Source: JAOARY01 sp045345765 (GTDB lineage: Bacteria > Bacillota > Clostridia > Peptostreptococcales > Peptostreptococcaceae). Taken from it: 64,000 bases of DNA. The number at the start of each line of letters is the position of its first letter. The stretch's first letter is position 1. This document shows, piece by piece, positions 17,319-27,687 of this stretch. The stretch covers positions 2,418,001 to 2,482,000 of the forward strand of contig CP148265.1 of the NCBI GenBank assembly GCA_045345765.1, read 5' to 3'. Below the pieces are notes generated by a model that made no database searches, had not been told where the DNA came from, and saw only the letters and a list, made by a program, of their open reading frames with translations. A program made the position numbers and the translations under genes.

Positions 17319-19684
17319 TTCATAAAAAGATGTTTATAAGAGATTTAAATAAACATAAGGAAGGTTTTATAGGTTCAATAATAATAATAGCAATAGGGCT
17401 TATGATATTTACATCATTTTCTTTAGTTCTTATAAATTTAAGTTTAGAAAAAGAAAAGTTTTATAAAGAACAAAATTTTGCAGATGTATTTATTAAAGTA
17501 AAAGAAATGCCTTATAAAGACATTGATAAATTAAAAAATATAAAAGGGATAAAACATGTAGAAGGAAGACTTATAAAAGATGTAAGACTTTATAAAAATA
17601 AAAAAGCAATAGATAAATATATAAGGCTTATATCTTATGATTTTGGAAAAGATTTTATAGTTAATGATGTTGAACTTATAGAGCCTAAAGAAATTAAATT
17701 AGATAATAGTGAAATAATAATAGATAATAAATTTATAGAGGCAAATGGATTAAATTTAGATGATGAAATAGAAATTATAACAGATTCGAATGTAGAAAAA
17801 CTGAATATAAAAGGGTTTGGGAGAAGTCCTGAATTTATATATGCACTTAGAACTGCTTCAGATATATATCCAGAACCAAAGAAATTTGGAATTGGTTTTT
17901 TGAACAAAGAATATATGAGTAAATTATTTGAAGAAGGTTCTAATGTCAATGATATAACACTTATTTTAGAAGAGGGTACGAATTTTAATGAATTAAAAAA
18001 TATATTGGAAGGAAAATTGGAAAAATATGGGCTTTTTTATATAATTGAAAGAAAAGATCAAGTTAGTAATTTATTATTAACTGAAGAAATAAAAGGTCTA
18101 AAATCTATGTCAAAGACAGTTCCTATAATGTTTTTAATGGTTTCATCAATGATTTTATATATAATTTTAAAGAGAATGATTGAATCAAAAAGAGGTCAGA
18201 TTGGAATATTAAAAGCTATGGGATATAAAAAAATTGAAATACAAATGCATTATATATCATATTCTCTTTTTGTAGGCATATTAGGAGGAATACTGGGTTC
18301 TATAAGTGGATATTTTTTATCTATTCCATTTACCAATATATATAGTGAATTTTTTAATATGCCAAATATAAAGGCAACTTTTTCCTTTAAATATTTGATT
18401 TATTCTATAGTAATGTCATTGTTCTTCTCTTTAAGTGCAGGATATATGGGAACTAAAAAAATTCTTGACTTGACACCAGCAAATTCATTAAGGAAGGAAG
18501 TTCCGATATTTAATAAAAAATTATTCATAGAAAAATCAAAATTTTTGTGGAATATGTTTAATGTGCAAGGAAAGATGGCTGTAAGAAATATTAAAAGGGA
18601 TATAAAAAGAAGTATATTTATTATATTTACAATATCTTTTACAGGAGCATTACTTATATTTTCTTTATCGATGAGAACTATGTCAGAAGAAATGTTATTT
18701 GATAAATATAAAAATGAAGAAGTTTATAAAGCGAAGATTGATTTCGATAGTTATTATAGTGAAGATGACATATTAAGAGAATTTAAAAATAAATATAATT
18801 TAAAAAGGGTTGAAGGTGTTTTAAATATTCCTGCTAAAGCTAAGTTTAAATGGTATGAAAAAGATATAAGTATAACGGCAATAAACGATGATAGTATGCT
18901 TTATAGAATTTTGGATAGTCAAAAAAATAGAGTTAATTTATCCAAAGATGGCATATATATAAGTCAAAGATTATCAAAATTATTAGATGCGAAAGTAAAT
19001 GATGAAATAATATTATCATTTGTAGATAATAGTGAAGATGATAATGAAAAAAAAATTAGAATTAATGGAGTAATACCACAGTATTTAGGAATAGGGGTAT
19101 ATTCAAATCTGGATTATGCAAAGACTTTTTTGGATAGCAAAAAAATTATAAATACAGTGTTAATAGATGCTAATAAAGAGGTTCTTGAAGAAATTAGAAA
19201 TGATTATTTTGATATTTCTAGAGTAACATCAATAAAGTTTATAGATGATATAGTTGCTCAAAATGAAGAACTTATGCAAAGTAATACATTTATGATGGCC
19301 ATGATGAGTGTGATTGGCGTAGTGACTATATTTTCCGTAGTCTATAATAGTGCTATTATTCAAATTTCGGAAAGAAAAAGAGAATTATCATCTATGATGG
19401 TACTTGGAATGTCTTCAAAAGAAGTGTCTTTAATAGTATCTTTTGAACAGTGGTGCCTTACTATAATTGGAGCATTTTTATCAATTTTAGTTGCAAAGAT
19501 GATGCTAGTTGGACTTAGTGATACCCTTAGTAATGATGTATATACTATGCCAACAACTATTTCTTATTATGCTTTTGTAGTGAGTTTTATAATGATAATA
19601 ATTTCAGTTAGATTTGCTCAATTTATATCATATTTGAAGATTAAGAAATTTGATATTGTAGAAGTTCTAAAGGATAGAGAATAG
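17315..19684 (+). CDS. FtsX-like ABC permease
   Basis: This 789-residue membrane protein has an N-terminal helix (about 18-44), a large extracellular region, a three-helix FtsX block (about 270-390), a second large extracellular region after a helix near 440, and a final three-helix FtsX block (about 660-775). This duplicated architecture is typical of exporters for peptides, drugs or lipids. It overlaps the ATPase gene by 4 bases. Substrate is unknown. Confidence 0.9.
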   Translation: MIHKKMFIRDLNKHKEGFIGSIIIIAIGLMIFTSFSLVLINLSLEKEKFYKEQNFADVFIKVKEMPYKDIDKLKNIKGIKHVEGRLIKDVRLYKNKKAIDKYIRLISYDFGKDFIVNDVELIEPKEIKLDNSEIIIDNKFIEANGLNLDDEIEIITDSNVEKLNIKGFGRSPEFIYALRTASDIYPEPKKFGIGFLNKEYMSKLFEEGSNVNDITLILEEGTNFNELKNILEGKLEKYGLFYIIERKDQVSNLLLTEEIKGLKSMSKTVPIMFLMVSSMILYIILKRMIESKRGQIGILKAMGYKKIEIQMHYISYSLFVGILGGILGSISGYFLSIPFTNIYSEFFNMPNIKATFSFKYLIYSIVMSLFFSLSAGYMGTKKILDLTPANSLRKEVPIFNKKLFIEKSKFLWNMFNVQGKMAVRNIKRDIKRSIFIIFTISFTGALLIFSLSMRTMSEEMLFDKYKNEEVYKAKIDFDSYYSEDDILREFKNKYNLKRVEGVLNIPAKAKFKWYEKDISITAINDDSMLYRILDSQKNRVNLSKDGIYISQRLSKLLDAKVNDEIILSFVDNSEDDNEKKIRINGVIPQYLGIGVYSNLDYAKTFLDSKKIINTVLIDANKEVLEEIRNDYFDISRVTSIKFIDDIVAQNEELMQSNTFMMAMMSVIGVVTIFSVVYNSAIIQISERKRELSSMMVLGMSSKEVSLIVSFEQWCLTIIGAFLSILVAKMMLVGLSDTLSNDVYTMPTTISYYAFVVSFIMIIISVRFAQFISYLKIKKFDIVEVLKDRE

Positions 19685-19695
19685 GAGGATTATAT

Positions 19696-20937
19696 ATGAA
19701 GAGAAAATATCAAATAATAGGAATATCAATATTGATTTTGATACTTCTTATAATACCAATAAAAAATCATTACACACCTCTTAAAGTGGACAGTTTAAAG
19801 ATTGTAAAAGAAGATTTTTATGAAAAGATAGAAGAGGATGGTTATGTAAAGTCAAAAGAGATTGTATCAATATATCCTCCTTTTGCACAAAAAGTAGAAG
19901 AGATATATGTGAATGAAGGTGATTATGTAAAAAAAGGAGATAAATTATTAAAAATTAAAGATGATTCAATATTATATGAATTGGAAAGTCAAAAAGCAAA
20001 TCTAAAAGCTATAATTGGAGAAGAAAATATATATTATGAAAAGGAATTAGATATAGCAATCAAAAATCAAGAAAATGTAATAAACGCATCAAAACTTAGA
20101 TTTGACAAGGCATTAAGAGATTATGAAACTAATAAACAATTATATGAAGATGGTGCGATAAGTGAAGAAAATTTTAGAATATCATTAGATGAATTTAATA
20201 GTTCAAAGATAACTTTAGATAATGACAAAATTGTACTTGATAATCTTAAAAAAGACAAGACTAAGAATATATCTAAAAATTATTATCAAGGAAGAAAAAA
20301 TGCATCAAAAGCGGTTATAAATAATTTAGAAGATAAATTAAAAGACAGTATAATAAAAGCACCTATTTCTGGAGTTATATCTAATTTTGACTTGGATATA
20401 GGGGATTATTTGAGTAATGAAAAGATAATGGAGATTTTTTCGAAAGGGAATTATGAAATAGAAACTTATCTTTTTTGGGAAGATAGTATATATATAGAAG
20501 AAGGCATGGAAGTTATATTGTTTCAGGAAAGAAGAGATGAAGATTTTGAATTTAGTGGGGTAGTTAAAAACATAGCGCCAAATGCTATAAAGAAGGTGTC
20601 ATCGCTAGGTTTAGAAGAAAGAAGAGTAAAAGTTTTAATAGAACCGAAAGAAGAATTTAGTAATATACTAAAACCAGAGTATGAGATTAGATGCGAGTTT
20701 AGAATTAATCAAAAGAAAGATTCTATAAAAATTCCTAAAGTTTCTGTTTTTGAATATGAAGGTCAAGATTGTGTATGGATTATATCAGAATCAAAAGCAA
20801 AAATTCAAAAGATTAAATTAGGAATAGAAACAAGTTCCTATTATGAAGTTTTAGAAGGATTAAATGATGGTGATTATATAATTTTAACTAAGGATATAAA
20901 AGGTCTGGAAGAAGGGAAAGCCCTAGAATATAAATAA
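19696..20937 (+). CDS. HlyD/MacA-like membrane fusion protein
   Basis: The 413-residue protein has one N-terminal membrane helix (about 5-22), a split lipoyl (barrel-sandwich) domain (VEEIYVNEGDYVKKGDKLLKI near 69-89 and IKAPISGVISNFDLDIGDY near 220), an intervening coiled-coil hairpin (about 95-210), and C-terminal beta domains. It is the adaptor of the TetR-controlled exporter. GGAGGA precedes the ATG, 11 bp after the permease stop. Confidence 0.88.
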   Translation: MKRKYQIIGISILILILLIIPIKNHYTPLKVDSLKIVKEDFYEKIEEDGYVKSKEIVSIYPPFAQKVEEIYVNEGDYVKKGDKLLKIKDDSILYELESQKANLKAIIGEENIYYEKELDIAIKNQENVINASKLRFDKALRDYETNKQLYEDGAISEENFRISLDEFNSSKITLDNDKIVLDNLKKDKTKNISKNYYQGRKNASKAVINNLEDKLKDSIIKAPISGVISNFDLDIGDYLSNEKIMEIFSKGNYEIETYLFWEDSIYIEEGMEVILFQERRDEDFEFSGVVKNIAPNAIKKVSSLGLEERRVKVLIEPKEEFSNILKPEYEIRCEFRINQKKDSIKIPKVSVFEYEGQDCVWIISESKAKIQKIKLGIETSSYYEVLEGLNDGDYIILTKDIKGLEEGKALEYK

Positions 20938-20974
20938 AAAAAAGATTTATTATAAAAAATATAAAATAATTTAT

Positions 20975-21027
20975 AATACCCAAGAAGAATTAAAATATGA
21001 TAATTTTATTCTTCTTGGGTATTTATT
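20975..21027 (+). terminator. Terminator of the TetR/ABC operon
   Basis: A long near-perfect stem pairs AATACCCAAGAAGAAT (20975-20990) with ATTCTTCTTGGGTATT (21008-21023), followed by a T-rich tail. Confidence 0.9.
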
Positions 21028-21071
21028 ATATATACTTAAGTTAAAATATATATCCGTTTGGAGTGGTTCGT

Positions 21072-23012
21072 ATGGGAGATTTCTTTAAATTTAAATATTT
21101 AAATAGATATAAAACAATCAGGTTTAAATTAATAACCTTAAATATATTATTATTTTCTATAATGTTTTTTTCACTCTTTTATACAATATCAAATAAATTA
21201 AGAACTAATATGGAAAATCGAGTTTATGAAAATAATACAATGATAAGAGCAATTTTTCAAGATACTATAGTTACACAATTAAATGAATTAGAAAAAACTA
21301 TACAAGTGTTAGCTCTGTCTAGAGAAGTTAGAAGTATGAATTTTGAGAATATGGACAATCTGCTTAAAATGTCAGTAGAACAAAGTTCTTTAATATCTCA
21401 AATTTTTGTCATAGATTCAGATGGGAATCAATTTTACAAAACTTCTTATTTAGATACTTTGGGTGATAGATCAGACAGAGATTATTTTAAAAAGGCATTA
21501 GGTGGTCAAGTTTATTATTCAAATTCAATAATTTCAAGAAGTACAAAAACACCAATAAGTGTACTTGCTATGCCTATATTTGATATAGAAAATCCGAATA
21601 AAATAATAGGTGTTATGGGTGCTAGTATAGACCTTGATTTTTTGAGTAATTTAGCAGAAAAAACAAAGATGGGTGAAGGTGGATATGGTTATATTGTTGA
21701 TAGAAGAGGTATAATAATAGCCCATCCAAGAAGAAAATTAGTAGAAGATATGACAGATTTATCACATCTAAAACCTGTTGAAGATGCAAAAAAAGGATTT
21801 TCTGGTACTGATATTTATATGTTTGAAGGAACTGATAAATTAACATCTTATGGTCATATTGATAATATAGGATGGGGCGTATTTTTCCAAATACCAAAAA
21901 AACAAGTATTTAGCAATTTGAATGAATTATTAACATTCTTAAAATTATCAATATTTGGTTTTTTAATTCTTATTGTATTTATATCTGTTCCAATAGCAGA
22001 TTTATATATTAGGCCAATAGAAGAAATAGTATATGTTTTAAAAAATTTAAAGATGAATAATTTTGTAGCTAAATTTAAACGAAGTAGAAATGATGAGCTT
22101 GGAATGATTCAAGAGGCTATAAAATCTATGGGATTAGAAATAAAAAAGCATAATGAATATATGGGAAATGAGATAGATGAAAAAACTCAAAAATTAGCAC
22201 ATGCTAATAAACGAATCTTAGAAATGAATAAGATGGCTAGTATAAATATGTTATCTAAACAACTTTCTCATAAATTAAACACACCAATTGGAAATATACT
22301 AACCTCTGCAAGTTTTTTAAAGGAGACTGTATTAAGGGCTATTATAGCACTCGAAAGAAAGAAGATGACAAAAGAACGTTTTATAGAGTTTTTGGATAAT
22401 TTTGAAAAAACAAGTATTCTTATATATGATCAAGTTACTGAAGCAACACGGATTATGGATGGATTTAAGGATATATCTATAGAACGGTTTAATGAAAAAC
22501 CTATTTTTATGGATTTGGAATTGGTACTTAGTAAGATAAAATTAAAATTATACAGAGAGATTGATTATTTTGATCATATTAAGATTACTACAGATTTTAA
22601 ATACAATTTATATACTTATCCTAAGCTTATGATGTATATTTTAGAGGAATTAATTAGAAATTCTATGCAACATGGATTTGTAGAGGAAACAATACTTCAT
22701 ATAGAGATTTTTTTGGAGAAAAGAGAAAATTCATATGTACTTGTGTATAAGGATGATGGTCTAGGTATGGATGATGATATTAGACTTAATATATTTGAGC
22801 CATTTTCTAAACAAAAAATGTCTACTAAAAATTTAGGAATAGGAATGAATATTGTATATAATCTAGTAAATAATATTTTAGATGGAGAGATAATTAATAA
22901 GAGTTTGATTGATTATGGTGCAGAATTTGAGATAATAATTCCGATAAAGGCGAATTTGGAGTCTTATGATAAATTGTTAAGAACCAATAAGGATTTACGA
23001 ATAGATTTATAA
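21072..23012 (+). CDS. dCache sensor histidine kinase
   Basis: This 646-residue membrane kinase has a first helix near 22-42, an extracellular dCache domain (about 45-280, with DRDYFKKAL and GYGYIVDRRGIIIAHP), a second helix near 290-312, HAMP, a coiled coil, and an H-box MLSKQLSHKLNTPIGNI with the likely phospho-His. The ATPase domain shows N-box ELIRNSMQHGF, KDDGLGMDD and LGIGMNIV. The ATG at 21072 was preferred over GTG 21063 because GGAG sits 8 bases before it. No response regulator is adjacent, so it is an orphan kinase. Confidence 0.88.
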   Translation: MGDFFKFKYLNRYKTIRFKLITLNILLFSIMFFSLFYTISNKLRTNMENRVYENNTMIRAIFQDTIVTQLNELEKTIQVLALSREVRSMNFENMDNLLKMSVEQSSLISQIFVIDSDGNQFYKTSYLDTLGDRSDRDYFKKALGGQVYYSNSIISRSTKTPISVLAMPIFDIENPNKIIGVMGASIDLDFLSNLAEKTKMGEGGYGYIVDRRGIIIAHPRRKLVEDMTDLSHLKPVEDAKKGFSGTDIYMFEGTDKLTSYGHIDNIGWGVFFQIPKKQVFSNLNELLTFLKLSIFGFLILIVFISVPIADLYIRPIEEIVYVLKNLKMNNFVAKFKRSRNDELGMIQEAIKSMGLEIKKHNEYMGNEIDEKTQKLAHANKRILEMNKMASINMLSKQLSHKLNTPIGNILTSASFLKETVLRAIIALERKKMTKERFIEFLDNFEKTSILIYDQVTEATRIMDGFKDISIERFNEKPIFMDLELVLSKIKLKLYREIDYFDHIKITTDFKYNLYTYPKLMMYILEELIRNSMQHGFVEETILHIEIFLEKRENSYVLVYKDDGLGMDDDIRLNIFEPFSKQKMSTKNLGIGMNIVYNLVNNILDGEIINKSLIDYGAEFEIIIPIKANLESYDKLLRTNKDLRIDL

Positions 23013-23082
23013 ATTAAAATTGGTTACTGCATTAAAAAATTTATATAGAATATATTTTGTCAATTTAAAATTAAGAAAATAT

Positions 23083-23127
23083 AAAAAAGCCTATATGCTT
23101 AAGAAAAGTATTTAGGCTTTTTATTTT
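23083..23127 (+). terminator. Terminator after dCache kinase
   Basis: AAAAAAGCCTATATGCTT pairs with AAGTATTTAGGCTTTTT, ending in a T-run; it can act in both directions between convergent genes. Confidence 0.85.
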
Positions 23128-23156
23128 GGTTGTAATTTACAAATAAATTTATTATA

Positions 23157-23984
23157 TTATTTGGTTTTTAGGTTTATAACAACAAGTTCTGGTCGATTAA
23201 ATATTCTTGGTATTTTTGTTGATTCTCTTGCTAAACCACGACTTACAATAAAATCAGTATTTTCAAATTCATAAAGTCCACCAGCATATTTAGGAAAGAA
23301 ACCTTGATTTGGTGCAAGTAAACCATTTAATATATAAGGTATTCTCCACTGTCCACCATGTGCGTGACCAGATGTTATAAGATCAAAATCGTATTTAAGA
23401 TAATCGTCGATTCGTTCAGGCCTATGAGTAATTAATATATTATAAGCATTATCTATTATATTGTTTCCACAATCATTTAATTGTTTATTAAATAATTGCT
23501 CACCAACATAAGGATCATCAATACCAGCGATGTTTATTATTTGACCATTAAATTTAAGTGTTTTGCTATTTCCCTCTAATATATTTATATTATTATCCCT
23601 AAACAATTTTTTGATATCTAAAAAATCTCTAGCCCAAACTTCATGATTACCAGTAACATAAAAACAAGGATATTTGTTACCAATGGATTTAAGTACCAAT
23701 TTAGTATTTTGATGTGGTATTTTATTATCAGCAATATCACCTGCCAAAAGTATAATATCTGGTTTTTGTTCATATATAGAATCAATAAGCTCCTTTTGGT
23801 TTTCACCATATTTACAACTGTGCAAATCAGTTAAAAGAACTATTTTTATATCTGATTTCATTTTACTTTTTTTTAAGGTATAATGTACTATTTTTAATTT
23901 AGAACTAAATGCAAATAAAGAAAGAAAAAATAAACTAATTATAGTTAATATTATATATTTTATATTTTTTTTGATTTTAAGCAT
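23157..23984 (-). CDS. Membrane-anchored metallophosphoesterase (YkuE-like)
   Basis: The 275-residue protein has an N-terminal membrane anchor (about 8-28) followed by a calcineurin-like phosphoesterase domain. Metal-binding motifs are complete: TDLHS (near 52), AGDIAD (near 81), GNHE (near 112), ITHRPE (near 185) and GHAHGGQWRIP (near 206). YkuE-type enzymes act on phosphodiester substrates at the cell surface; the substrate here is unknown. AAAGGAG precedes the ATG. Monocistronic. Confidence 0.9.
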   Translation of the reverse strand: MLKIKKNIKYIILTIISLFFLSLFAFSSKLKIVHYTLKKSKMKSDIKIVLLTDLHSCKYGENQKELIDSIYEQKPDIILLAGDIADNKIPHQNTKLVLKSIGNKYPCFYVTGNHEVWARDFLDIKKLFRDNNINILEGNSKTLKFNGQIINIAGIDDPYVGEQLFNKQLNDCGNNIIDNAYNILITHRPERIDDYLKYDFDLITSGHAHGGQWRIPYILNGLLAPNQGFFPKYAGGLYEFENTDFIVSRGLARESTKIPRIFNRPELVVINLKTK

Positions 23985-24111
23985 TAAAAAACTCCTTTTA
24001 AATTAATATTTTTCTAAATTAGATTTTAAGATAAATCAAAAGAAAGATATAGATATTAAAAGTGACAAAAGTAAAATAAATGTTAACAAAACAAATAAAA
24101 ATATAAAAAAA

Positions 24112-24160
24112 CAAAAAATTAAAGAGTCTAAAAACAATCATATAAATTATTTTTAGACTC
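24112..24160 (-). terminator. Terminator after the 139-residue ORF
   Basis: GAGTCTAAAAA (24124-24134) pairs perfectly with TTTTTAGACTC (24150-24160). On the minus strand it is followed by TTTAATTTTTT, so it ends the leftward gene. Confidence 0.85.
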
Positions 24161-24194
24161 TCCAAACCCTTAAAGTATATTTAAATTATTTTAT

Positions 24195-24614
24195 TTATAG
24201 ATATTGCTTTGGTATATGTTTTAAAGGAGTTGCTTCGATATAAGTCCATTCTGGTGGTAAGAAGTTATAAAGACAAAGAAGCTCTTTATTATTCATATAT
24301 ATTGTTTTACTATCAAAATCAAAATAAACATCAGCTTTTATATGCTCTATAGCTTCTAATTGATCTTTTGTTATTATGTATTGCGTCAAATTAGATAGAT
24401 ATTCATTTATTTTATATATATTTATAATTTCGATATTGAATCTTTCTATCATATGATTCCTTAAATCAAAATCATATCCACAATCTAAACAATAACTACC
24501 AAATTTAACTATGTTTAAAATCCACATCTTTGAAGATGTATGATACCAATTAAATTCATCATTTGTTTTTAATGCTACGGTTATTTTAAAGTCTAACTTT
24601 TCCCTTAGTTCCAA
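24195..24614 (-). CDS. Conserved-looking hypothetical protein, 139 residues
   Basis: I do not recognise this family. The protein is soluble, mixed charge, without signal peptide or membrane helix. A CLDCGYDFD segment near residues 42-50 could bind metal but only two cysteines are paired. The C-terminus is NFLPPEWTYIEATPL. AGAGGTG precedes the ATG and a clean terminator follows, so it is a real single-gene unit. Confidence 0.65.
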   Translation of the reverse strand: MELREKLDFKITVALKTNDEFNWYHTSSKMWILNIVKFGSYCLDCGYDFDLRNHMIERFNIEIINIYKINEYLSNLTQYIITKDQLEAIEHIKADVYFDFDSKTIYMNNKELLCLYNFLPPEWTYIEATPLKHIPKQYL

Positions 24615-25198
24615 TACAAATCACCTCTTAGTACAAATATTTATCCATATTTATTAATATGTATATTTTTATAAAAATATGGTTTGAAAACTTTAATAAA
24701 AAAATTATTTAATTATACCAAAGTAAAGTAATAAAAATAAAAAATATACTTAATAAATATTGTATATTATATTATTTGAAAAAGAAGATGTTAACATTAA
24801 GATAATTCATATTAACTAATTAATTAACGATAAAAATAATTAATAAGAACTATATAAATGAAATGTAAAGTAATTTATAGGTTTTTTTAAAAAAATACTT
24901 AATAAAATATTAAAAAGTAAAAAACATACATAATAATTAATTATTATCTAATATTGTATATTTATAAAAGACTTAAAAAGTTAAATAAAGATTAAAAAGA
25001 ACAATCTGAAAATAATTTTTTTATTATTTTTAGATTGTTCTTTTATTTTCTATAAAGTAATAAAATACATCTATGGACTGTATTGTTATTTATAAAACAA
25101 TTTGGATTAAAGAAAAACAATATGAAGTATGTGTATAAAAATTAGATAAAAGGGTAATAAAATACAATGTATAAAAATATTTTATGGAGGTTTTTATT
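24615..25198. other. AT-rich intergenic interval before PilJ-type receptor
   Basis: No gene seen. It contains an 18-bp palindrome ATAATAATTAATTATTAT (24930-24947) and a free-standing terminator at 24994-25051. No riboswitch consensus was recognised. Confidence 0.5.
24994..25051. terminator. Orphan terminator hairpin
   Basis: AAAAGAACAATCT (about 24995-25007) pairs with AGATTGTTCTTTT (about 25032-25044), with extra A/T pairs inside and T-rich tails on both sides. No plus-strand gene lies directly upstream, so it ends either a leader RNA or an unseen transcript. Confidence 0.7.
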
Positions 25199-27508
25199 AT
25201 GAGTAGTTTAAAAAACAAAGTCATATTAATATTACTATTGGTATCATTACCTTTTGTAACTGTTGTGATAAATTCTTTTTTAGTTTTTGATAAATTATCT
25301 GATGACGGAGTAGCTATAAACTTAGCTGGAAGTCAAAGGATGAGGACTATGTTGCTTTCAAATTATACTCAGCAATATGTAGCTGAAAAAGACAAAGAAT
25401 CAAAAGAATCAAAAGTTTTAAAAGAACTTATATTAAAAGAACTTGAATTATATAAAAAAATAAACAACGCTCTTATAAATGGTGATGAAGATTTTAATCT
25501 GCATAAAAATAAAAATTACAAAATAGTGGAATATATAAGGTTAATAAAAGATGATGTCGACAATTATGTATTTGCAGTGACTAATTTAATGGACGGTCTA
25601 AATACAGATACGCATAAAACCTATATATTAGAAAATGCAATGGATGTAAAAAATAAAATTAATAAATATGTACAGATGTATCAAGCTGCGTATGATTTAA
25701 AGATAGAGAATTTTAAATTAAATATGTATATTATGATTTTTTTAGGTTTGATAATAGCTTTTATTGCTTTTGTTTACAGTAATAAAAAGCTTATAAAACC
25801 TATTAGAATGGTTACAACTTCTATGCAAGAATTATCAAAAGGAAATATAAATATTCAAATGGATTTTGAAGAGGGTGAAGTTGGTAAGATGTCAAAGGCA
25901 TTTAATACTATGTCTGAAAATCTTCAAAAACAAAAGAATGCTATGATTAATATATTAAATGGAAATTTAAATTTTGGAATAGAAGTAAGAAGCGAATATG
26001 ATATTATAAATATTAAAATATTGGATCTTAAAAATTATTTAAATGATATAAATTTTGAGATAAAAAGATTATCGAAAGATATTGATAATGGAATATTAAC
26101 TTCTAGAGCTAATGTAGATGAATTTGAAGGAATTTGGAAAATATTAATTAATAATATAAATAATTTAGTTGAAAGTTTTGTAAAACCAATAAGTTTAACA
26201 CATGATTATTTAGATAAAATAGGAAATGGAGATATACCTGAGTTAATCCAAGATGAATATCATGGTGAATTTAACAATATAAAAAATAATTTAAATAAGA
26301 GTATAGAATCTATAAATAACATGATAAAAGATACTAATTATTTGATTGATAATGTAGTTGAAGGTAATTTAGAAGTTAGAATAGACACGAACAAACATAA
26401 AGGTGAGTACAAAAGATTAATAAAGAGTATTAATGACATAATGGAAGTAATAGTTGAGCCGATTAGAGAATCAAGTAAGGTATTAAATAAATTATCAGAT
26501 GGTGAATTAAATCATCATATGACAGGTGAATATTTAGGTGATTATAAAATTATAAAAGATGGACTTAATAATACTATAAACAATTTAAATTCTTATATAT
26601 ATGAAATGGGGAATGTATTAGATTATATTTCAAGAAGGGATTTTGATATTGAAGTTGAGTATGAATTTAAAGGAGATTTTAAAAAGGTTGGAGATTATCT
26701 ATCATCAATAATTAAGAGTTTAAATGGTATATTTAAAAAAATAAAAATATCTATGAGTGATTTAAATGACTTATCTTTTAATGTATTGGATTTAGCTCAG
26801 AACGTATCATCAAGTTCAGATATACAAGCAAGTAAGATATTAAATTTAAAAGAAAATGTAGATTTTATTGTTGATGGTATTGAATCAACTAACAAAACTG
26901 TAAGTGAAGTTGAATGTATATCCAATAAATCAATTGAGAGTACTAAAGATGGCAAGGATAAAATGTCTAAGATGATTGCAGCTATGAATGATATTAAAGA
27001 AGCATCATCAAATATATCAAAAATAATAAAAGTTATAAATGAAATATCATTCCAAACAAATTTCCTAGCTTTAAATGCGTCTGTTGAAGCAGCAAGAGCA
27101 GGTCAAAATGGTAAAGGTTTTGCTGTTGTGGCTCAAGAAGTTAGAGGTCTTGCAAATCGAAGTTCAAAGGCTTCAAGCGATACAGAAAAATTAATAGAAA
27201 ATACATTAGAAAAGGTTGACTATGGATATGAACTATCAATACAAGCATCATCATCTATGAATGATATATCAGAAGGTAATATAAAGACTAAGGATTTAAT
27301 TTATGATATGATAAAAGATTTTGAGAACGAAAACAAAATACTTGTTGATATTAAAAGTGATATTGATGATATTTATCAGATTATTTTAGATAATAAAGAT
27401 ATGTCTTTACAAAGTAAGGATGCTAGTGAAGAATTAAGACATAAGGTTGAAAAAATAAATAAAGATTTAAAATTAATAAAAACAAAATCCAAGTTGAAAT
27501 TAAACTAA
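25199..27508 (+). CDS. Methyl-accepting chemotaxis protein with PilJ-type sensor
   Basis: The 769-residue receptor starts with a membrane helix (about 8-28), then a PilJ/nitrate-sensor-like four-helix domain with INLAGSQRMRTMLLS near residue 40, a second helix near 178-195, HAMP, and further HAMP-like repeats (about 255-510) before the signalling domain. Its tip reads FQTNFLALNASVEAARAGQNGKGFAVVAQEVRGLA. The ATG at 25199 follows TGGAGG; an earlier in-frame start at 25184 lies upstream of that site and is rejected. Monocistronic. Ligand unknown. Confidence 0.93.
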   Translation: MSSLKNKVILILLLVSLPFVTVVINSFLVFDKLSDDGVAINLAGSQRMRTMLLSNYTQQYVAEKDKESKESKVLKELILKELELYKKINNALINGDEDFNLHKNKNYKIVEYIRLIKDDVDNYVFAVTNLMDGLNTDTHKTYILENAMDVKNKINKYVQMYQAAYDLKIENFKLNMYIMIFLGLIIAFIAFVYSNKKLIKPIRMVTTSMQELSKGNINIQMDFEEGEVGKMSKAFNTMSENLQKQKNAMINILNGNLNFGIEVRSEYDIINIKILDLKNYLNDINFEIKRLSKDIDNGILTSRANVDEFEGIWKILINNINNLVESFVKPISLTHDYLDKIGNGDIPELIQDEYHGEFNNIKNNLNKSIESINNMIKDTNYLIDNVVEGNLEVRIDTNKHKGEYKRLIKSINDIMEVIVEPIRESSKVLNKLSDGELNHHMTGEYLGDYKIIKDGLNNTINNLNSYIYEMGNVLDYISRRDFDIEVEYEFKGDFKKVGDYLSSIIKSLNGIFKKIKISMSDLNDLSFNVLDLAQNVSSSSDIQASKILNLKENVDFIVDGIESTNKTVSEVECISNKSIESTKDGKDKMSKMIAAMNDIKEASSNISKIIKVINEISFQTNFLALNASVEAARAGQNGKGFAVVAQEVRGLANRSSKASSDTEKLIENTLEKVDYGYELSIQASSSMNDISEGNIKTKDLIYDMIKDFENENKILVDIKSDIDDIYQIILDNKDMSLQSKDASEELRHKVEKINKDLKLIKTKSKLKLN

Positions 27509-27533
27509 ATAGATTATTAATATTAAAAATAAA

Positions 27534-27582
27534 AAAAATTATCTAAAAAAATTATGATTTTGGATAATTTTCTTTTTTTCTT
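27534..27582 (+). terminator. Terminator after PilJ-type receptor
   Basis: AAAATTATCTAAAA pairs with the segment GGATAATTTT; TCTTTTTTTC follows. Confidence 0.8.
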
Positions 27583-27687
27583 TAAAATATTAAATGCAAT
27601 ATAGTATAATTGATAGTGAAAGTTAAAATTAATTGAATATATACTATATAAAAGAAGTATATATTAGATTAAAGACTATAAAAGTAG

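Noticed and set aside
24930..24947. ATAATAATTAATTATTAT palindrome as an operator
   Set aside because: Perfect AT-only palindromes are expected often in this base composition.
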